Shown here: piece after piece, positions 48,054 to 57,842 of the stretch
Layout of the letters: the number at the start of each line of letters is the position of its first letter
How positions within the stretch are numbered: the first letter of the stretch is position 1
Assembly: GCF_004194535.1 (NCBI RefSeq)
Contig: NZ_CP025781.1
Span: 2,480,001-2,544,000, forward strand
From: Iodobacter fluviatilis
GTDB taxonomy: Bacteria > Pseudomonadota > Gammaproteobacteria > Burkholderiales > Chitinibacteraceae
DNA length: 64,000 nucleotides
Direction: 5' to 3'
Program-made: the position numbers and the translations under genes
Notes under the pieces: model-generated
Seen by the model: the letters and a program-made list of their open reading frames with translations, nothing else
Databases searched by the model: none
Told to the model about the DNA's origin: nothing

Positions 48054-48744
48054 TTTAAAAAAAAATAAATATGCATTGGTTATTGCTACAGCTTTATTTT
48101 TATCGGCAGTTTTAGGCTATACACTCACCCCCAAAAATGCGATGGCCGATACGAAGCCAAAGATAGATTTAGAAAAATCGATTCCTAAAACCTTTGCGGA
48201 CTGGACACAAGATACACGCGTTGTGCCCATTAGTAAAAATCCAGAATTACAAGAAAAACTGGATAATCTATATAGCCAAATAGTAAACCGTACTTATATT
48301 AATGCTAAAGGCGAGCAAATCATGCTTTCTATTGCCTATGGCAGAGATCAAGGAGGGGATGGGTCGCAAGTACATAGGCCAGAGTACTGTTATCCGGCTC
48401 AAGGATTTGAATTGAAAAACACTCACGATGGCAAATTAAAATATAAAAATGATTATATACCGGTACGGCGTTTACTTGCGGTAAACGGGAGTAGAACAGA
48501 GCCAATAAGCTATTGGATTACCGTAGGTGAAACCGCGCTGCGTTCTGGCTTTGATAGAAAGTTAGCTCAAATAAGTTACGGCTTAAAAGGCACGATTCCA
48601 GATGGCTTATTATTTAGGGTGTCCAATATTTCAACAGAAATAGATGCTTCGTATCAGCTGCAAGAAAAATTTACCAATGATCTATTAAATAATGTTGATA
48701 AACAAACCAGAGTTAGACTGGCTGGAAATTTAAATGGAGAATAA
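48046..48744 (+). CDS. epsI: EpsI-family exosortase-associated protein
   Basis: The product has about 232 residues from ATG 48046, with AGGA upstream, overlapping the xrtB stop by eight bases. An N-terminal membrane anchor ([19 protein letters not shown]) precedes a periplasmic domain with the family signature [20 protein letters not shown]. In many species EpsI is fused to or follows the exosortase. Its function is unknown but tightly linked to XrtA/XrtB systems. It ends just before gmd. Confidence 0.9.
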   Translation: MLNLKKNKYALVIATALFLSAVLGYTLTPKNAMADTKPKIDLEKSIPKTFADWTQDTRVVPISKNPELQEKLDNLYSQIVNRTYINAKGEQIMLSIAYGRDQGGDGSQVHRPEYCYPAQGFELKNTHDGKLKYKNDYIPVRRLLAVNGSRTEPISYWITVGETALRSGFDRKLAQISYGLKGTIPDGLLFRVSNISTEIDASYQLQEKFTNDLLNNVDKQTRVRLAGNLNGE

Positions 48745-48745
48745 T

Positions 48746-49867
48746 ATGAGTAAAAAAGTTGCGCTAATTACGGGTGTTACCGGCCAAGACGGCTCTTACC
48801 TAGCTGAGTTTCTATTAGAAAAAGGTTATGAAGTGCATGGTATTAAACGCCGTGCTTCATCGTTTAATACTCAACGTGTTGATCATATTTATCAAGATCC
48901 ACATATTGAAAATAGCAGTTTTAAATTGCACTACGGTGATTTAAGCGATTCATCTAATTTAACCCGTATTTTGCAAGAAGTGCAGCCAGATGAAGTATAT
49001 AACCTTGGTGCGCAATCGCATGTGGCAGTGAGTTTTGAATCGCCAGAATATACAGCCGATGTTGATGCAATGGGCACATTACGCCTATTAGAAGCTATTC
49101 GCTTTTTAGGCCTAGAAAAGAAAACACGTTTTTACCAAGCTTCCACCTCCGAGCTATATGGCTTGGTGCAAGAAATCCCGCAAAAAGAAACCACACCATT
49201 TCACCCGCGCAGCCCATACGCCGTGGCTAAAATGTATGCCTATTGGATTGTGGTGAATTATCGCGAAGCCTATGGCATGTACGCATGTAATGGCATTTTG
49301 TTTAATCATGAAAGCCCGCGCCGTGGTGAAACCTTTGTAACGCGCAAAATCACCCGTGGCTTAGCAAATATCTCTCAAGGCTTAGAAAAATGCCTGTTTA
49401 TGGGCAATATCGATTCCCTGCGCGATTGGGGCCATGCCCGTGATTACGTCAAAATGCAATGGATGATGTTGCAACAAGAAGTGGCGGATGATTTTGTGAT
49501 TGCTACTGGCGTGCAATATAGCGTGCGTGATTTTATTCGCATGTCAGCCAGTGAGTTGGGTATCTCGCTTAAGTTTGAGGGCTTAGGGGTGGATGAAAAA
49601 GCCATCGTTACTAAAATTGAAGGCGATAAAGCACCTGCATTAAAAGAGGGCGATATCATTATGCAAGTCGACCCACGCTATTTCCGCCCTGCTGAAGTTG
49701 AAACACTATTGGGCGATCCAACAAAAGCCAAAGTGAAATTAGGCTGGGTACCAGAAACCACCTTGCCAGAATTAGTGCAAGAAATGGTGGCTCATGATCT
49801 GCAAAATGCTCGTCAGCATGCCCTATTAAAAACACATGGTTATACAGTCTCTGTTTCAACTGAGTAG
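48746..49867 (+). CDS. gmd: GDP-mannose 4,6-dehydratase
   Basis: The 373-residue short-chain dehydrogenase/reductase converts GDP-mannose to GDP-4-keto-6-deoxymannose. The start at 48746 ([20 protein letters not shown]) has GGAG upstream. It has the NADP-binding GVTGQDGSY, the catalytic Thr/Ser-Glu region [15 protein letters not shown], the YxxxK in [12 protein letters not shown], and the C-terminal [20 protein letters not shown]. It is the first step to GDP-L-fucose and is followed by fcl. Confidence 0.97.
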   Translation: MSKKVALITGVTGQDGSYLAEFLLEKGYEVHGIKRRASSFNTQRVDHIYQDPHIENSSFKLHYGDLSDSSNLTRILQEVQPDEVYNLGAQSHVAVSFESPEYTADVDAMGTLRLLEAIRFLGLEKKTRFYQASTSELYGLVQEIPQKETTPFHPRSPYAVAKMYAYWIVVNYREAYGMYACNGILFNHESPRRGETFVTRKITRGLANISQGLEKCLFMGNIDSLRDWGHARDYVKMQWMMLQQEVADDFVIATGVQYSVRDFIRMSASELGISLKFEGLGVDEKAIVTKIEGDKAPALKEGDIIMQVDPRYFRPAEVETLLGDPTKAKVKLGWVPETTLPELVQEMVAHDLQNARQHALLKTHGYTVSVSTE

Positions 49868-49926
49868 TAATATCAATCTGGGCACATTGTGCCCAGCTTA
49901 TCCCCCTATTAAATTGAATAAATAAA

Positions 49927-50892
49927 ATGTCCTATATCCTGCCTGAACATAAAATTTACATTGCTGGCCATCGTGGCATGGTGGGTTCTGCGATTGTGCG
50001 TGAGCTAAATAAATTAGGTTTCACAAATATCGTAAGCCGCACTCATGCAGAATTAGATCTAACTAATCAAGCCGCAGTCGATGCTTTTTTTGCAGCAGAA
50101 AAGCCTGATTTTGTATTTTTAGCCGCAGCAAAAGTAGGCGGCATTCATGCAAATAATGTGTACCGTGGTGATTTTATTTATCAGAATTTAATGATCCAAA
50201 ATAATGTGATTCATGCTGCATATCAGCATGGCGTTAACCGCCTGATGTTTTTAGGCTCTAGTTGCATTTACCCTAAAGATTGCCCACAGCCAATTAAAGA
50301 AGAGTATCTTTTAACAGGCCCTTTAGAGCAAACCAATCAGCCCTATGCTCTGGCTAAAATTGCCGGTATTGAAATGTGCTGGAGCTATAACCGTCAATAT
50401 GGCACGCAATACCTAGCAGTTATGCCGACTAATCTTTATGGCCCTGGTGATAATTACCACCCGGAAAACAGCCATGTGATTCCTGCGCTTATTCGCAAAG
50501 CGCATGAAGCCAAACAAAGCGGCGCAAAAGAAATGGTGGTCTGGGGCAGCGGCACTCCAAAACGTGAATTTTTATATTGTGAAGATATGGCCGAGGCTTG
50601 CGTTTATTTATTGAACTTGCCCGATACAGAATATAAAAAACAATTAAATGATCAACACCCGCCACTGATTAATATTGGCACTGGCGAAGATATGACAATT
50701 CGTGAACTAGCGAGCACGATTTGTGACGTGGTTGGCTTTAACGGCGAGCTGGTATTTGATGCGAGTAAGCCAGATGGCACGATGCGCAAATTGCAGGATG
50801 TCAGTAAATTAAATCAAATGGGTTGGCGGGCTAGCATGCCATTTATTGATGGCCTTGTTAATGTTTATTCTGAGTTTTCTAATCATATTTAA
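49927..50892 (+). CDS. fcl: GDP-L-fucose synthase
   Basis: The 321-residue epimerase-reductase makes GDP-L-fucose from the Gmd product. The N-terminal nucleotide motif is [40 protein letters not shown] carries the catalytic Ser and Cys, and [20 protein letters not shown] the Tyr-Lys pair. [19 protein letters not shown] is also typical. With gmd it shows that the polymer, or another surface glycan, contains fucose or a derivative. Confidence 0.96.
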   Translation: MSYILPEHKIYIAGHRGMVGSAIVRELNKLGFTNIVSRTHAELDLTNQAAVDAFFAAEKPDFVFLAAAKVGGIHANNVYRGDFIYQNLMIQNNVIHAAYQHGVNRLMFLGSSCIYPKDCPQPIKEEYLLTGPLEQTNQPYALAKIAGIEMCWSYNRQYGTQYLAVMPTNLYGPGDNYHPENSHVIPALIRKAHEAKQSGAKEMVVWGSGTPKREFLYCEDMAEACVYLLNLPDTEYKKQLNDQHPPLINIGTGEDMTIRELASTICDVVGFNGELVFDASKPDGTMRKLQDVSKLNQMGWRASMPFIDGLVNVYSEFSNHI

Positions 50893-50954
50893 TTTAAAAA
50901 AATAAATATTTTTGTATTTTAACCTTAGTTAAAAAACTGTGACCTCTACATTTA

Positions 50955-52244
50955 ATGATTAAAAAAATATTTGGTGGGTTTTTTATTAGTAATGCAGCTC
51001 AAGCTGGACTGCAGTTTTTAATGATCCCTTTAATCGTTCGAGCCTTAGGTGTGGAGGAATATGGTAAGTGGGGTTTATTTGAACCTGCTATTTATTTATT
51101 TGCGTTGATTGCACAAATGGGGGGTAACTGGGGAATATTAAAGTTAGTTAATGTTGATAAAGTTGATGTAACTGCAGCACTACGTGTATGCCTTGAGTTA
51201 GCGATAGGCCCAATGTTATTCGCAATTACTTTAGCTTGCGTCTGGGGTGGGCTGCAGTTTAAGTTCTCTTACGCTATTTTATTGATGCCTTGGGTGATTG
51301 TTGCGGAAGCAATATTAGGCTTAGGTTTGGCTGCAGCACGGGCTAAATTGCTTGCCCTACCTTATATGCTAGGGATTATCAGTAAATTTGGAATATTAGC
51401 TATATTCGCATTTATAAATATTACTGGTAAGTCTGTATTAGTAAGTACCGCAGTGCAGTGGCTGGCTGTCTATGCCGCAGCAGTTACATTTGCTGCATTT
51501 CTGGCAAATTACCAAATTTTCAAAGGCAATAAAACGTTACCAGTTGATTTAGCGGCTAAAAAAGTATTTAAGCATAGTGCAATAAAGTATGGCGTGCCTA
51601 TGCTCATTTCAGCTATTTTTGCTACTATTTTAAATAATGCAGATCGTTTTATTGTTTCTTCTGTATTAGATAAACAAACTTTAGGGCAATATGTTATCGC
51701 ACTAAAGTTAGCCGGTGTGCTTAATTTTTTAATTACACCGGTTGCATTATGGTGGCCAACTGCCCGCTTTCAACATATTGAAGATCCAGATCGTGGGCAA
51801 GCCTTTTTTGCAAGGATGGCTATTAAATTCACCGCTGCATATTCATTGGCCGGGGCATTATTATGCTTAGCATCACCTTGGATTTTACCTTTATTGGCTC
51901 CAGGGGTTCATATTGAAGCTAGCCTGCTTTTTCCGCTTATTTTTGGCGTAGTAGTTCGAGCGATTGAGCCTAGTTTAAACATTGGTTTGTTACAAGAAAA
52001 TAAAACACATTTATTGATATATACCACAGCACTAGGTGCATTTATTCAAATAGTATTAGGTTTGTTTTTGGTTAAATTTTTTATGGCGCAAGGCGTTGCT
52101 TGGGCTTTTTTTATTGCTAGTTTATGTAGTCTTGGGCTTATTCATTATATTTCACAGAGAATATATAAACTTAAATTTCCTTATTTAAGATTATTCTTTT
52201 ATTCTTCTATTCCTTTTGTTTTTGCTTGGAAGGTCTCGTTGTGA
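50955..52244 (+). CDS. Wzx-type oligosaccharide flippase
   Basis: The 429-residue product has about 12 hydrophobic helices of the polysaccharide-export MATE/MOP superfamily. The N-terminus FISNAAQAGLQFLMIPLIVR, then ALGVEEYGKWGLFEPAIYLF, and the central FATILNNADRFIVSSVLDKQ are typical of O-unit flippases. It should move lipid-linked repeat units across the inner membrane. Base composition is markedly AT-rich from here to about 58900. Confidence 0.88.
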   Translation: MIKKIFGGFFISNAAQAGLQFLMIPLIVRALGVEEYGKWGLFEPAIYLFALIAQMGGNWGILKLVNVDKVDVTAALRVCLELAIGPMLFAITLACVWGGLQFKFSYAILLMPWVIVAEAILGLGLAAARAKLLALPYMLGIISKFGILAIFAFINITGKSVLVSTAVQWLAVYAAAVTFAAFLANYQIFKGNKTLPVDLAAKKVFKHSAIKYGVPMLISAIFATILNNADRFIVSSVLDKQTLGQYVIALKLAGVLNFLITPVALWWPTARFQHIEDPDRGQAFFARMAIKFTAAYSLAGALLCLASPWILPLLAPGVHIEASLLFPLIFGVVVRAIEPSLNIGLLQENKTHLLIYTTALGAFIQIVLGLFLVKFFMAQGVAWAFFIASLCSLGLIHYISQRIYKLKFPYLRLFFYSSIPFVFAWKVSL

Positions 52245-52356
52245 TTTTTTTTAATAATTTATATTGTTGATGTGCTAACTTTATGAATGATTTTTATTTT
52301 TTCAAGCTCTTATATGTTTTACAAAGGTTGAATTTAATCACCACTGGTAATATATT

Positions 52357-53616
52357 TTGAATAATAATGAATTTTCTCAGTCATTTTTAGTTCCTGTTTT
52401 TTTATTTGTATTAATGATGGGGGAGTTTCGGGTGTTTTCAGGCGTTTCTGGTATGGTGAGTTTTACCATACTTGAGATTGCAGTTTATACAAGTATTTTC
52501 TATTTGTTTTTGGCTATTGTTGCTAATCCAATACATGGGGTATTAGTGTGGAAAAGTGCATTTAAAGAGTCAAAATGGGTAATGATTTATGCGTTTGTTG
52601 CTGGAGTGGGCGCATTTCTTTCTCTGTTAGCTGGTTCTGCAGCTGGGCTTCAGTCCTTTAAAGACCTTTTGCCTGCATGTATATTAGTGCCCATTTTAGT
52701 TATTTTTACTAAAAACAAAAAACAGTTACTTATCTTGTTTCGATTATTGATTTTACTTGGAATTATTAGTGCAGGTTTAGGCGTTATGCAAGGGTTACTA
52801 GGCTGGCCCTATATTATTGATGTGGATGTTAGCAAATTAGGAAAAATGAGTCTTGATGGTTCAATTTTAAAAACTAATATTGCAGTAGGTTTTTTTCGTC
52901 ATCCAAATGCTCTTGGATTATATTTAGTTGCACCTGTATGTGCACTTGCGGTTTTAACTATTTATGTAAAGAAACATATAGCTAAATTTTTTTGCTTAAT
53001 GGGGCTGTGTTTGTTTTTTGTCACTTATTATTACGCTCAAGCCAAGGGGGCATTTTTATGGAGCTTAATTGGTGTGTTTTGTAGTTTTTTATATATTGTG
53101 AAAGGGCAAAAAGCTGGGCGATTAATTGTTATTTTAATACCTATTATAATTTTTTCCATGGCATATATTTCTTTAAATTCAAAAGAACAAACGTTATCAA
53201 CAATGGAAACTAGGTATCAGCTATGGCAGTCTGCATTTTATATATTTTCTAATGAAGGATTGAAGTTTTTTATTGGATCAATGCAAAGAGATATGTTAAT
53301 GGCTAGTAATATCTTTACGTTTGGGAAGTTTATATACCCCAATGCTCATAATACATACTTAAATATAATAATAAATTATGGTTTTTTCTCTTTAATAGCT
53401 TTTTTATTTGCATCTGTTTTGATTTTAATTGGTGATAGTGATATATCTGATGACAAAGAGCTCAATTATGTTGTTTGTGGTGTTAAAGGAGGCATAATTG
53501 GCTTGCTGGGAATTTATTTTTTTGAGCCTGCAGCAGAAGGGGTTTTGACGCAATCTCAATTTTTCTCATTATTTGGTCTTATTTATATAGCAAGAAAAAT
53601 AAGAGGGAGATTATAG
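52357..53616 (+). CDS. O-antigen ligase/Wzy-type polymerase family protein
   Basis: The 419-residue product starts at TTG 52357 (MNNNEFSQSFLVPVFLFVLM). It has about ten membrane segments and a large loop before the C-terminal helices. The motif GFFRHPNALGLYLVAPVCAL and the later GKFIYPNAHNTYLNIIINYG are characteristic of the Wzy_C/O-antigen-ligase family (the HN(T)Y loop). Given the cluster, it is likely the polymerase. The stop overlaps the GTG start of the next gene. Confidence 0.8.
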   Translation: MNNNEFSQSFLVPVFLFVLMMGEFRVFSGVSGMVSFTILEIAVYTSIFYLFLAIVANPIHGVLVWKSAFKESKWVMIYAFVAGVGAFLSLLAGSAAGLQSFKDLLPACILVPILVIFTKNKKQLLILFRLLILLGIISAGLGVMQGLLGWPYIIDVDVSKLGKMSLDGSILKTNIAVGFFRHPNALGLYLVAPVCALAVLTIYVKKHIAKFFCLMGLCLFFVTYYYAQAKGAFLWSLIGVFCSFLYIVKGQKAGRLIVILIPIIIFSMAYISLNSKEQTLSTMETRYQLWQSAFYIFSNEGLKFFIGSMQRDMLMASNIFTFGKFIYPNAHNTYLNIIINYGFFSLIAFLFASVLILIGDSDISDDKELNYVVCGVKGGIIGLLGIYFFEPAAEGVLTQSQFFSLFGLIYIARKIRGRL

Positions 53617-54737
53617 TGAAAAATGTTGCAATTTATAGAACGGTAATGCCAATTGTGTCTGAATCTTTCATAATAGAGCAAGCTCGTTCGTTAATAAAGT
53701 ATTCTCCAATTTATGTTTGTAGGGATTTGAATTCCCCCATTGCAGCTGACTCTCTTTCAATTGATTCCAATTCTAAATTATCTAGAGTTAAGTATACACT
53801 TTGCAGAACATCAAACACCTTTGTGCGTGGATTAGGAAAAAAAAAATTATCCCTTATACATGCTCATTTTTTACCTGATGCGGTAATGATTATGCCAACG
53901 GCTAAAAAATTAGGTTTGCCATTAATTGCAACTAGCCATGGTTTTGATACTCAAATGAGCCGCTGGTCTCAGTTTAAAACCCTGCGGCCAACTAATGTTC
54001 AATTTCTATTGCATGAACAATATTTATATAAAAATGCAGATGCTTTTATTGCAGTATCTAATTTTATGCGTAACAAAATGATAGCTAGGGGTATTCCTAG
54101 CGATAAAATATTTACCCATTACATTGGGATTGATACAAAAAAATTTGCCCCTAGCAAGCAGCAAAGTAAATTTATTTTAAATGTTTCACGTCATGTTTCA
54201 TGGAAAGGCGTAGAGGTTTTACTTAAGGCTTTTGCTCAAGTTCCTGCAAGTTTAGGCTGGAAATTGCTTCAAGTTGGGGCAGGATATGAAACAATAATGT
54301 TAAAAAAACTGGCTACTGAATTAGCTGTCGATGATCGAGTGGAGTGGTTAGGGGCGCAACCGCATGATGTTGTGCAGCGTTTAATGCAAGAGTGTAGCTG
54401 CTATGTGCAAGCAAGCTTACCTGATAAAAATGGGCAAACTGAAGCGTTTGGCATGGTTTTACTTGAGGCGGCGGCTTCAGGTGTTCCAGTGTTAGTTAGT
54501 AGGAGTGGTGGAATGCCCGAGGGCGTAATTGACAATGAAACAGGATATTTGTTTGAGCCTGGAAATTTCAATGAACTGGCTGAAAAGTTAAATTATGTAT
54601 TGGCACAGTCAAATGAGTGGAGAAAAACAATGGGGCTAGCAGGGAGGGCATTTGCACAAAGCTTAGATATCCGGAGTCAGACACTGCTTTTAGAGAATAT
54701 TTATGACCAAGTTATTGCAAATCATGCAAGCAACTAG
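53616..54737 (+). CDS. GT4-family glycosyltransferase
   Basis: The 373-residue GT-B-fold enzyme starts at GTG 53616. N-terminal domain motifs are IHAHFLPDAVMIMPTAKKLG and LIATSHGFDTQMSRW. C-terminal donor-site motifs are ILNVSRHVSWKGVEVLLKAF and the E-x7-E region EAFGMVLLEAAASGVPVLVS. It adds one sugar to the lipid-linked unit at the cytoplasmic face; the sugar is unknown. It overlaps the following gene by 35 bases. Confidence 0.88.
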   Translation: MKNVAIYRTVMPIVSESFIIEQARSLIKYSPIYVCRDLNSPIAADSLSIDSNSKLSRVKYTLCRTSNTFVRGLGKKKLSLIHAHFLPDAVMIMPTAKKLGLPLIATSHGFDTQMSRWSQFKTLRPTNVQFLLHEQYLYKNADAFIAVSNFMRNKMIARGIPSDKIFTHYIGIDTKKFAPSKQQSKFILNVSRHVSWKGVEVLLKAFAQVPASLGWKLLQVGAGYETIMLKKLATELAVDDRVEWLGAQPHDVVQRLMQECSCYVQASLPDKNGQTEAFGMVLLEAAASGVPVLVSRSGGMPEGVIDNETGYLFEPGNFNELAEKLNYVLAQSNEWRKTMGLAGRAFAQSLDIRSQTLLLENIYDQVIANHASN

Positions 54738-56043
54738 ATTATTCGTCCTGCTATTGTTCTCCATATTATTCCTGCAGTCGGCCGTTGCCGTTGATGAGCA
54801 GTTGATGTTAAAGAAAAGCAATGCGGCTTCTTTATTAGCGATGCCTGTCAATAAAGTGTCGGCCAGATTAGTGCAAGAGATTTCAAGCGAATACTTTGGC
54901 ATGCATGTACATAGGCCTGATCTGAATAAGAGCTGGCCACTTTCCAATGTACATAGTTGGCGATTATGGGATATATATGCGGGCTGGAAAGATATTGAGC
55001 CAAAAAATGGTCAATTTGATTTTGTTAAGCTTGATGCAATTGTTGAATTTAGTAAAAAAAATAATATTAGTTTGTTATTGCCATTAGGAGTTACGCCAGA
55101 GTGGGCTTCAAGCCGGCCTAGAGAAAAATGTGCGTATGGTTTTGGCTGTGCAGCTGAACCTACGGATATGATGCATTGGCGTCGATATATTAAAACCGTT
55201 GCTAATCGTTATAATGGCGTTATATTTGATTATGAGCTACTTAATGAAGTGAATTTAGAGCCTTTTTGGTCTGGTAGCCTTGATGCGCTTTTGGAAATGC
55301 AAAAAATTGCGTATGTGGAATTAAAAGCAATTAATCAAAAAAATCGCTTAATTGGCCCAAGCATGACAGGAAATTCAGAAAGTGAATTATCCAAATGGGA
55401 TAAGTATTTGGCGATGGGGGCGGGGGAATATCTAGATATTGTCTCTTATCATTTATACGTGCCAACTTCTGATCCAGAAGTAGCCTATGGCTTGGTTGAA
55501 CGTCTGTATCAGATAATGGCTAGACACAATTTAAAAAATAAGCCTTTATGGAATACGGAGTCGGGCTGGCTTATTGAAAATTTATTAGGCCCAGAGATTA
55601 CTAATTCATATAGTGCAGAGTGGCTGCGGCTTGACCAAGGAAATGCTATTGCAATAGTACTACGTGCAAATATTCTAGCTTTAACGCAGGGCGTGTCGCG
55701 GTTTTATTGGTATTCATACGACCACGCCGAAATGGGTTTATCTGAGCCAAAAAGTAAGCATAAAAAAGCGGCTGCATTCGCGTATCAGAATCTTGCTTTA
55801 CAACTTATGGGTAGTAAAGCGCAGGGATGCAGTATTGATCGCTCTGTGGTTTGGATATGTAAATTTACGAATAGCACTAATTTAGCTTTGTTTTATGTTT
55901 GGACTACGGATGAAAGCGTTAATAAAATTTCACGTTCGAAGATAGGAGAAGTCGAAAACAAAACGACGTTTCCACTGGGCGAGAGTGTGCCAATAGTTGG
56001 AGAAGATATAACTATTTCCAAAATACCTATATTGCTTAAATAA
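54703..56043 (+). CDS. Secreted glycoside hydrolase (GH39/GH5-like clan A)
   Basis: The 446-residue product has a signal peptide (LFVLLLFSILFLQSAVAVDE). The barrel has the clan-A acid/base motif YELLNEVNLEPFW (Glu of NE) and, later, the nucleophile region KPLWNTESGWL (Glu of TESGW). Neighbouring segments WRLWDIYAGWKDIEPKNGQF and LLPLGVTPEWASSRP match beta-xylosidase-like families. A hydrolase inside an exopolysaccharide operon probably trims, releases or clears misplaced polymer in the periplasm. The start overlaps the previous gene. Family number is tentative. Confidence 0.78.
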   Translation: MTKLLQIMQATRLFVLLLFSILFLQSAVAVDEQLMLKKSNAASLLAMPVNKVSARLVQEISSEYFGMHVHRPDLNKSWPLSNVHSWRLWDIYAGWKDIEPKNGQFDFVKLDAIVEFSKKNNISLLLPLGVTPEWASSRPREKCAYGFGCAAEPTDMMHWRRYIKTVANRYNGVIFDYELLNEVNLEPFWSGSLDALLEMQKIAYVELKAINQKNRLIGPSMTGNSESELSKWDKYLAMGAGEYLDIVSYHLYVPTSDPEVAYGLVERLYQIMARHNLKNKPLWNTESGWLIENLLGPEITNSYSAEWLRLDQGNAIAIVLRANILALTQGVSRFYWYSYDHAEMGLSEPKSKHKKAAAFAYQNLALQLMGSKAQGCSIDRSVVWICKFTNSTNLALFYVWTTDESVNKISRSKIGEVENKTTFPLGESVPIVGEDITISKIPILLK

Positions 56044-56678
56044 TATTTTGTAAGTTATTTTTGATTACTAAATGAGTTGTGTCATTGAATGTACAATACA
56101 TTGTTGTGTTTTATGGTTAAATGGAATAAGGTAGTTTTTATATAAAGATACTGTGTTTTACTAAGATTAGGTTGATTTATGATGACTTTAAATTTCTGCA
56201 GTGATGGCTAGCCTCAATATTTTCGATTTGCTATGTAAGTGTGGCTTTAAAGCTACTTTCTTTATCCCTATTGAGCAAGGGAGGGCAAGGAGGTTTTAAG
56301 TGCTTTGAAAATTTAGTTGTTGGATGAAACTTTTGAAATTACGGGTAGTAAGATTGCTCTGTAAAATATGATTGGGCATATTATTAATAAGTTTTGCTAT
56401 ATGTGTGGTAAGTATGTTGCAAAATTAATTGATGTAGTTAAACGCGCAGAGTTTTCTTACACAATAACCGTAAAAACACTCCATTTTATTTGGGGAATTT
56501 CGTTGGGCTACGCCAGCTTTTTTATTTATATAAAAAATAGCTTGAGCGATTTAGTGATAACGATGCCGTATTCCATATTTTGATGTGAGCTCACCGCATT
56601 CAAATAGATAAAAATTCGTTAATTTGTGTTAAATTAGCGAATGAAGTCACTTGGCGCTTATTTAACTTGAAATTAATT
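56044..56678. other. AT-rich gap inside the exopolysaccharide cluster
   Basis: This gap of about 630 bases interrupts an otherwise nearly gapless operon. The only frame of note, 56368-56583 (71 codons, MIGHIINKFCYMCGKYVAKL onward), has a weak start and no recognisable domain. I see no transposase relic. A lost glycosyltransferase or acetyltransferase gene, or a new promoter for the downstream part, would explain it. Confidence 0.5.
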
Positions 56679-57842
56679 ATGACTAAAAATGACATTAACT
56701 CCTTATTAATTCCTACTGTGGTTTTTGTGCAAAGGCGCTTACCGCATTATCGATTGCCTTTTTTTGAAGCTTTGCGCCAGGAGCTTGAAATGAGGGGGTG
56801 TAAGTTTAGATTATTACACGGCATGCCCAATAAGCACGAATTAAGTAAGAATGACTCTGGCGAATTGCCATGGGCTGAGAAAATACCTACTCATTATTTT
56901 TTCTCAGGCAGAATTTGCTGGCAGCCTTTTGCTGGCAGAATTAAGGATGCTGATTTAGTTATTTGTAGCCATGAAAATAAACTTATTTTTAATTTAATTG
57001 TTCAATACTATTACACATCTATTCGTATGGCATTATTTGGGCATGGCGCAAATCTTCAAGGTAATCCAAAGAGCTGGAGTGAAACGGTTAAACGTTTTTT
57101 TGCTAAAAGAGCGGATTGGTGGTTTGGCTATACGGCCATGAGTTTGCCATTAATTAAGCGTTTTTCTTTCCCATCTAATCGCATTACGATTGCTAACAAC
57201 TCAATTGATACGCAGAAAATGTCAGAACTTTTTGATGATATTCATGATGATGAAAAAGTATTGATTAGAGCTCGCTTAAATATTAAGACACAGAATGTCG
57301 GTATTTTTATTGGTTCGTTTTATGATGAAAAGCGTATTGATTTTATGCTGGCTGCTCTGCTTGCCATAAAAAAGGCTACTCCTGATTTTGAAATGCTCAT
57401 TGTAGGTGATGGTGTGCAGCGCGATTTGGTCATTCAATTTTGCAAAGAGTACCCTTGGGCTAGATATATGGGGGTGTGCAAAGGAAAAGCAAAAGTAGAT
57501 TTATTAGCGGTTTCTTCTGTAATGATCAACCCTGGCTTAGTTGGGCTGGGTGTTTTAGATTCATTTGTATGTGCTGTTCCAATGTTAACCACGCATTGTG
57601 GCTTGCATAGCCCTGAAATTGCGTATGTTAGTAATGGGAATAATGGTGTTATAACCGGCAATACTTTAGAAGAATATACCGCTGCAGTGATAAGGTTGCT
57701 TCATGATGAGCAAGCACTAAAGGAAATGCAGTTGGCTTGCTTAGCAAGCGCTAAAGAATATAGCGTCGAAAATATGGCTAGAAATTTTGCGGAAGGAATT
57801 ATGCAATGCCTTTCTCAGCCTATTTATCGAGGTAGCAGATAA
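56679..57842 (+). CDS. Glycosyltransferase (GT-B, group 1)
   Basis: The product has about 387 residues from ATG 56679 (MTKNDINSLLIPTVVFVQRR); a TTG 12 bases upstream is an alternative. The N-terminal acceptor region reads LPHYRLPFFEALRQELEMRG. The C-terminal donor part has VGIFIGSFYDEKRIDFMLAA, FEMLIVGDGVQRDLVIQFCK and the E/S-rich VSSVMINPGLVGLGVLDSFV. The conserved catalytic E-x7-E motif is weak (NPGLVGLGVLDSF), as in a subgroup of family 4-like enzymes. TAATG coupling to the next gene. Confidence 0.8.
   Translation: MTKNDINSLLIPTVVFVQRRLPHYRLPFFEALRQELEMRGCKFRLLHGMPNKHELSKNDSGELPWAEKIPTHYFFSGRICWQPFAGRIKDADLVICSHENKLIFNLIVQYYYTSIRMALFGHGANLQGNPKSWSETVKRFFAKRADWWFGYTAMSLPLIKRFSFPSNRITIANNSIDTQKMSELFDDIHDDEKVLIRARLNIKTQNVGIFIGSFYDEKRIDFMLAALLAIKKATPDFEMLIVGDGVQRDLVIQFCKEYPWARYMGVCKGKAKVDLLAVSSVMINPGLVGLGVLDSFVCAVPMLTTHCGLHSPEIAYVSNGNNGVITGNTLEEYTAAVIRLLHDEQALKEMQLACLASAKEYSVENMARNFAEGIMQCLSQPIYRGSR

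Noticed and set aside
56368-56583. 71-codon hydrophobic frame in the exopolysaccharide cluster gap
   Set aside because: Weak start, no family resemblance, and composition expected of AT-rich non-coding DNA.
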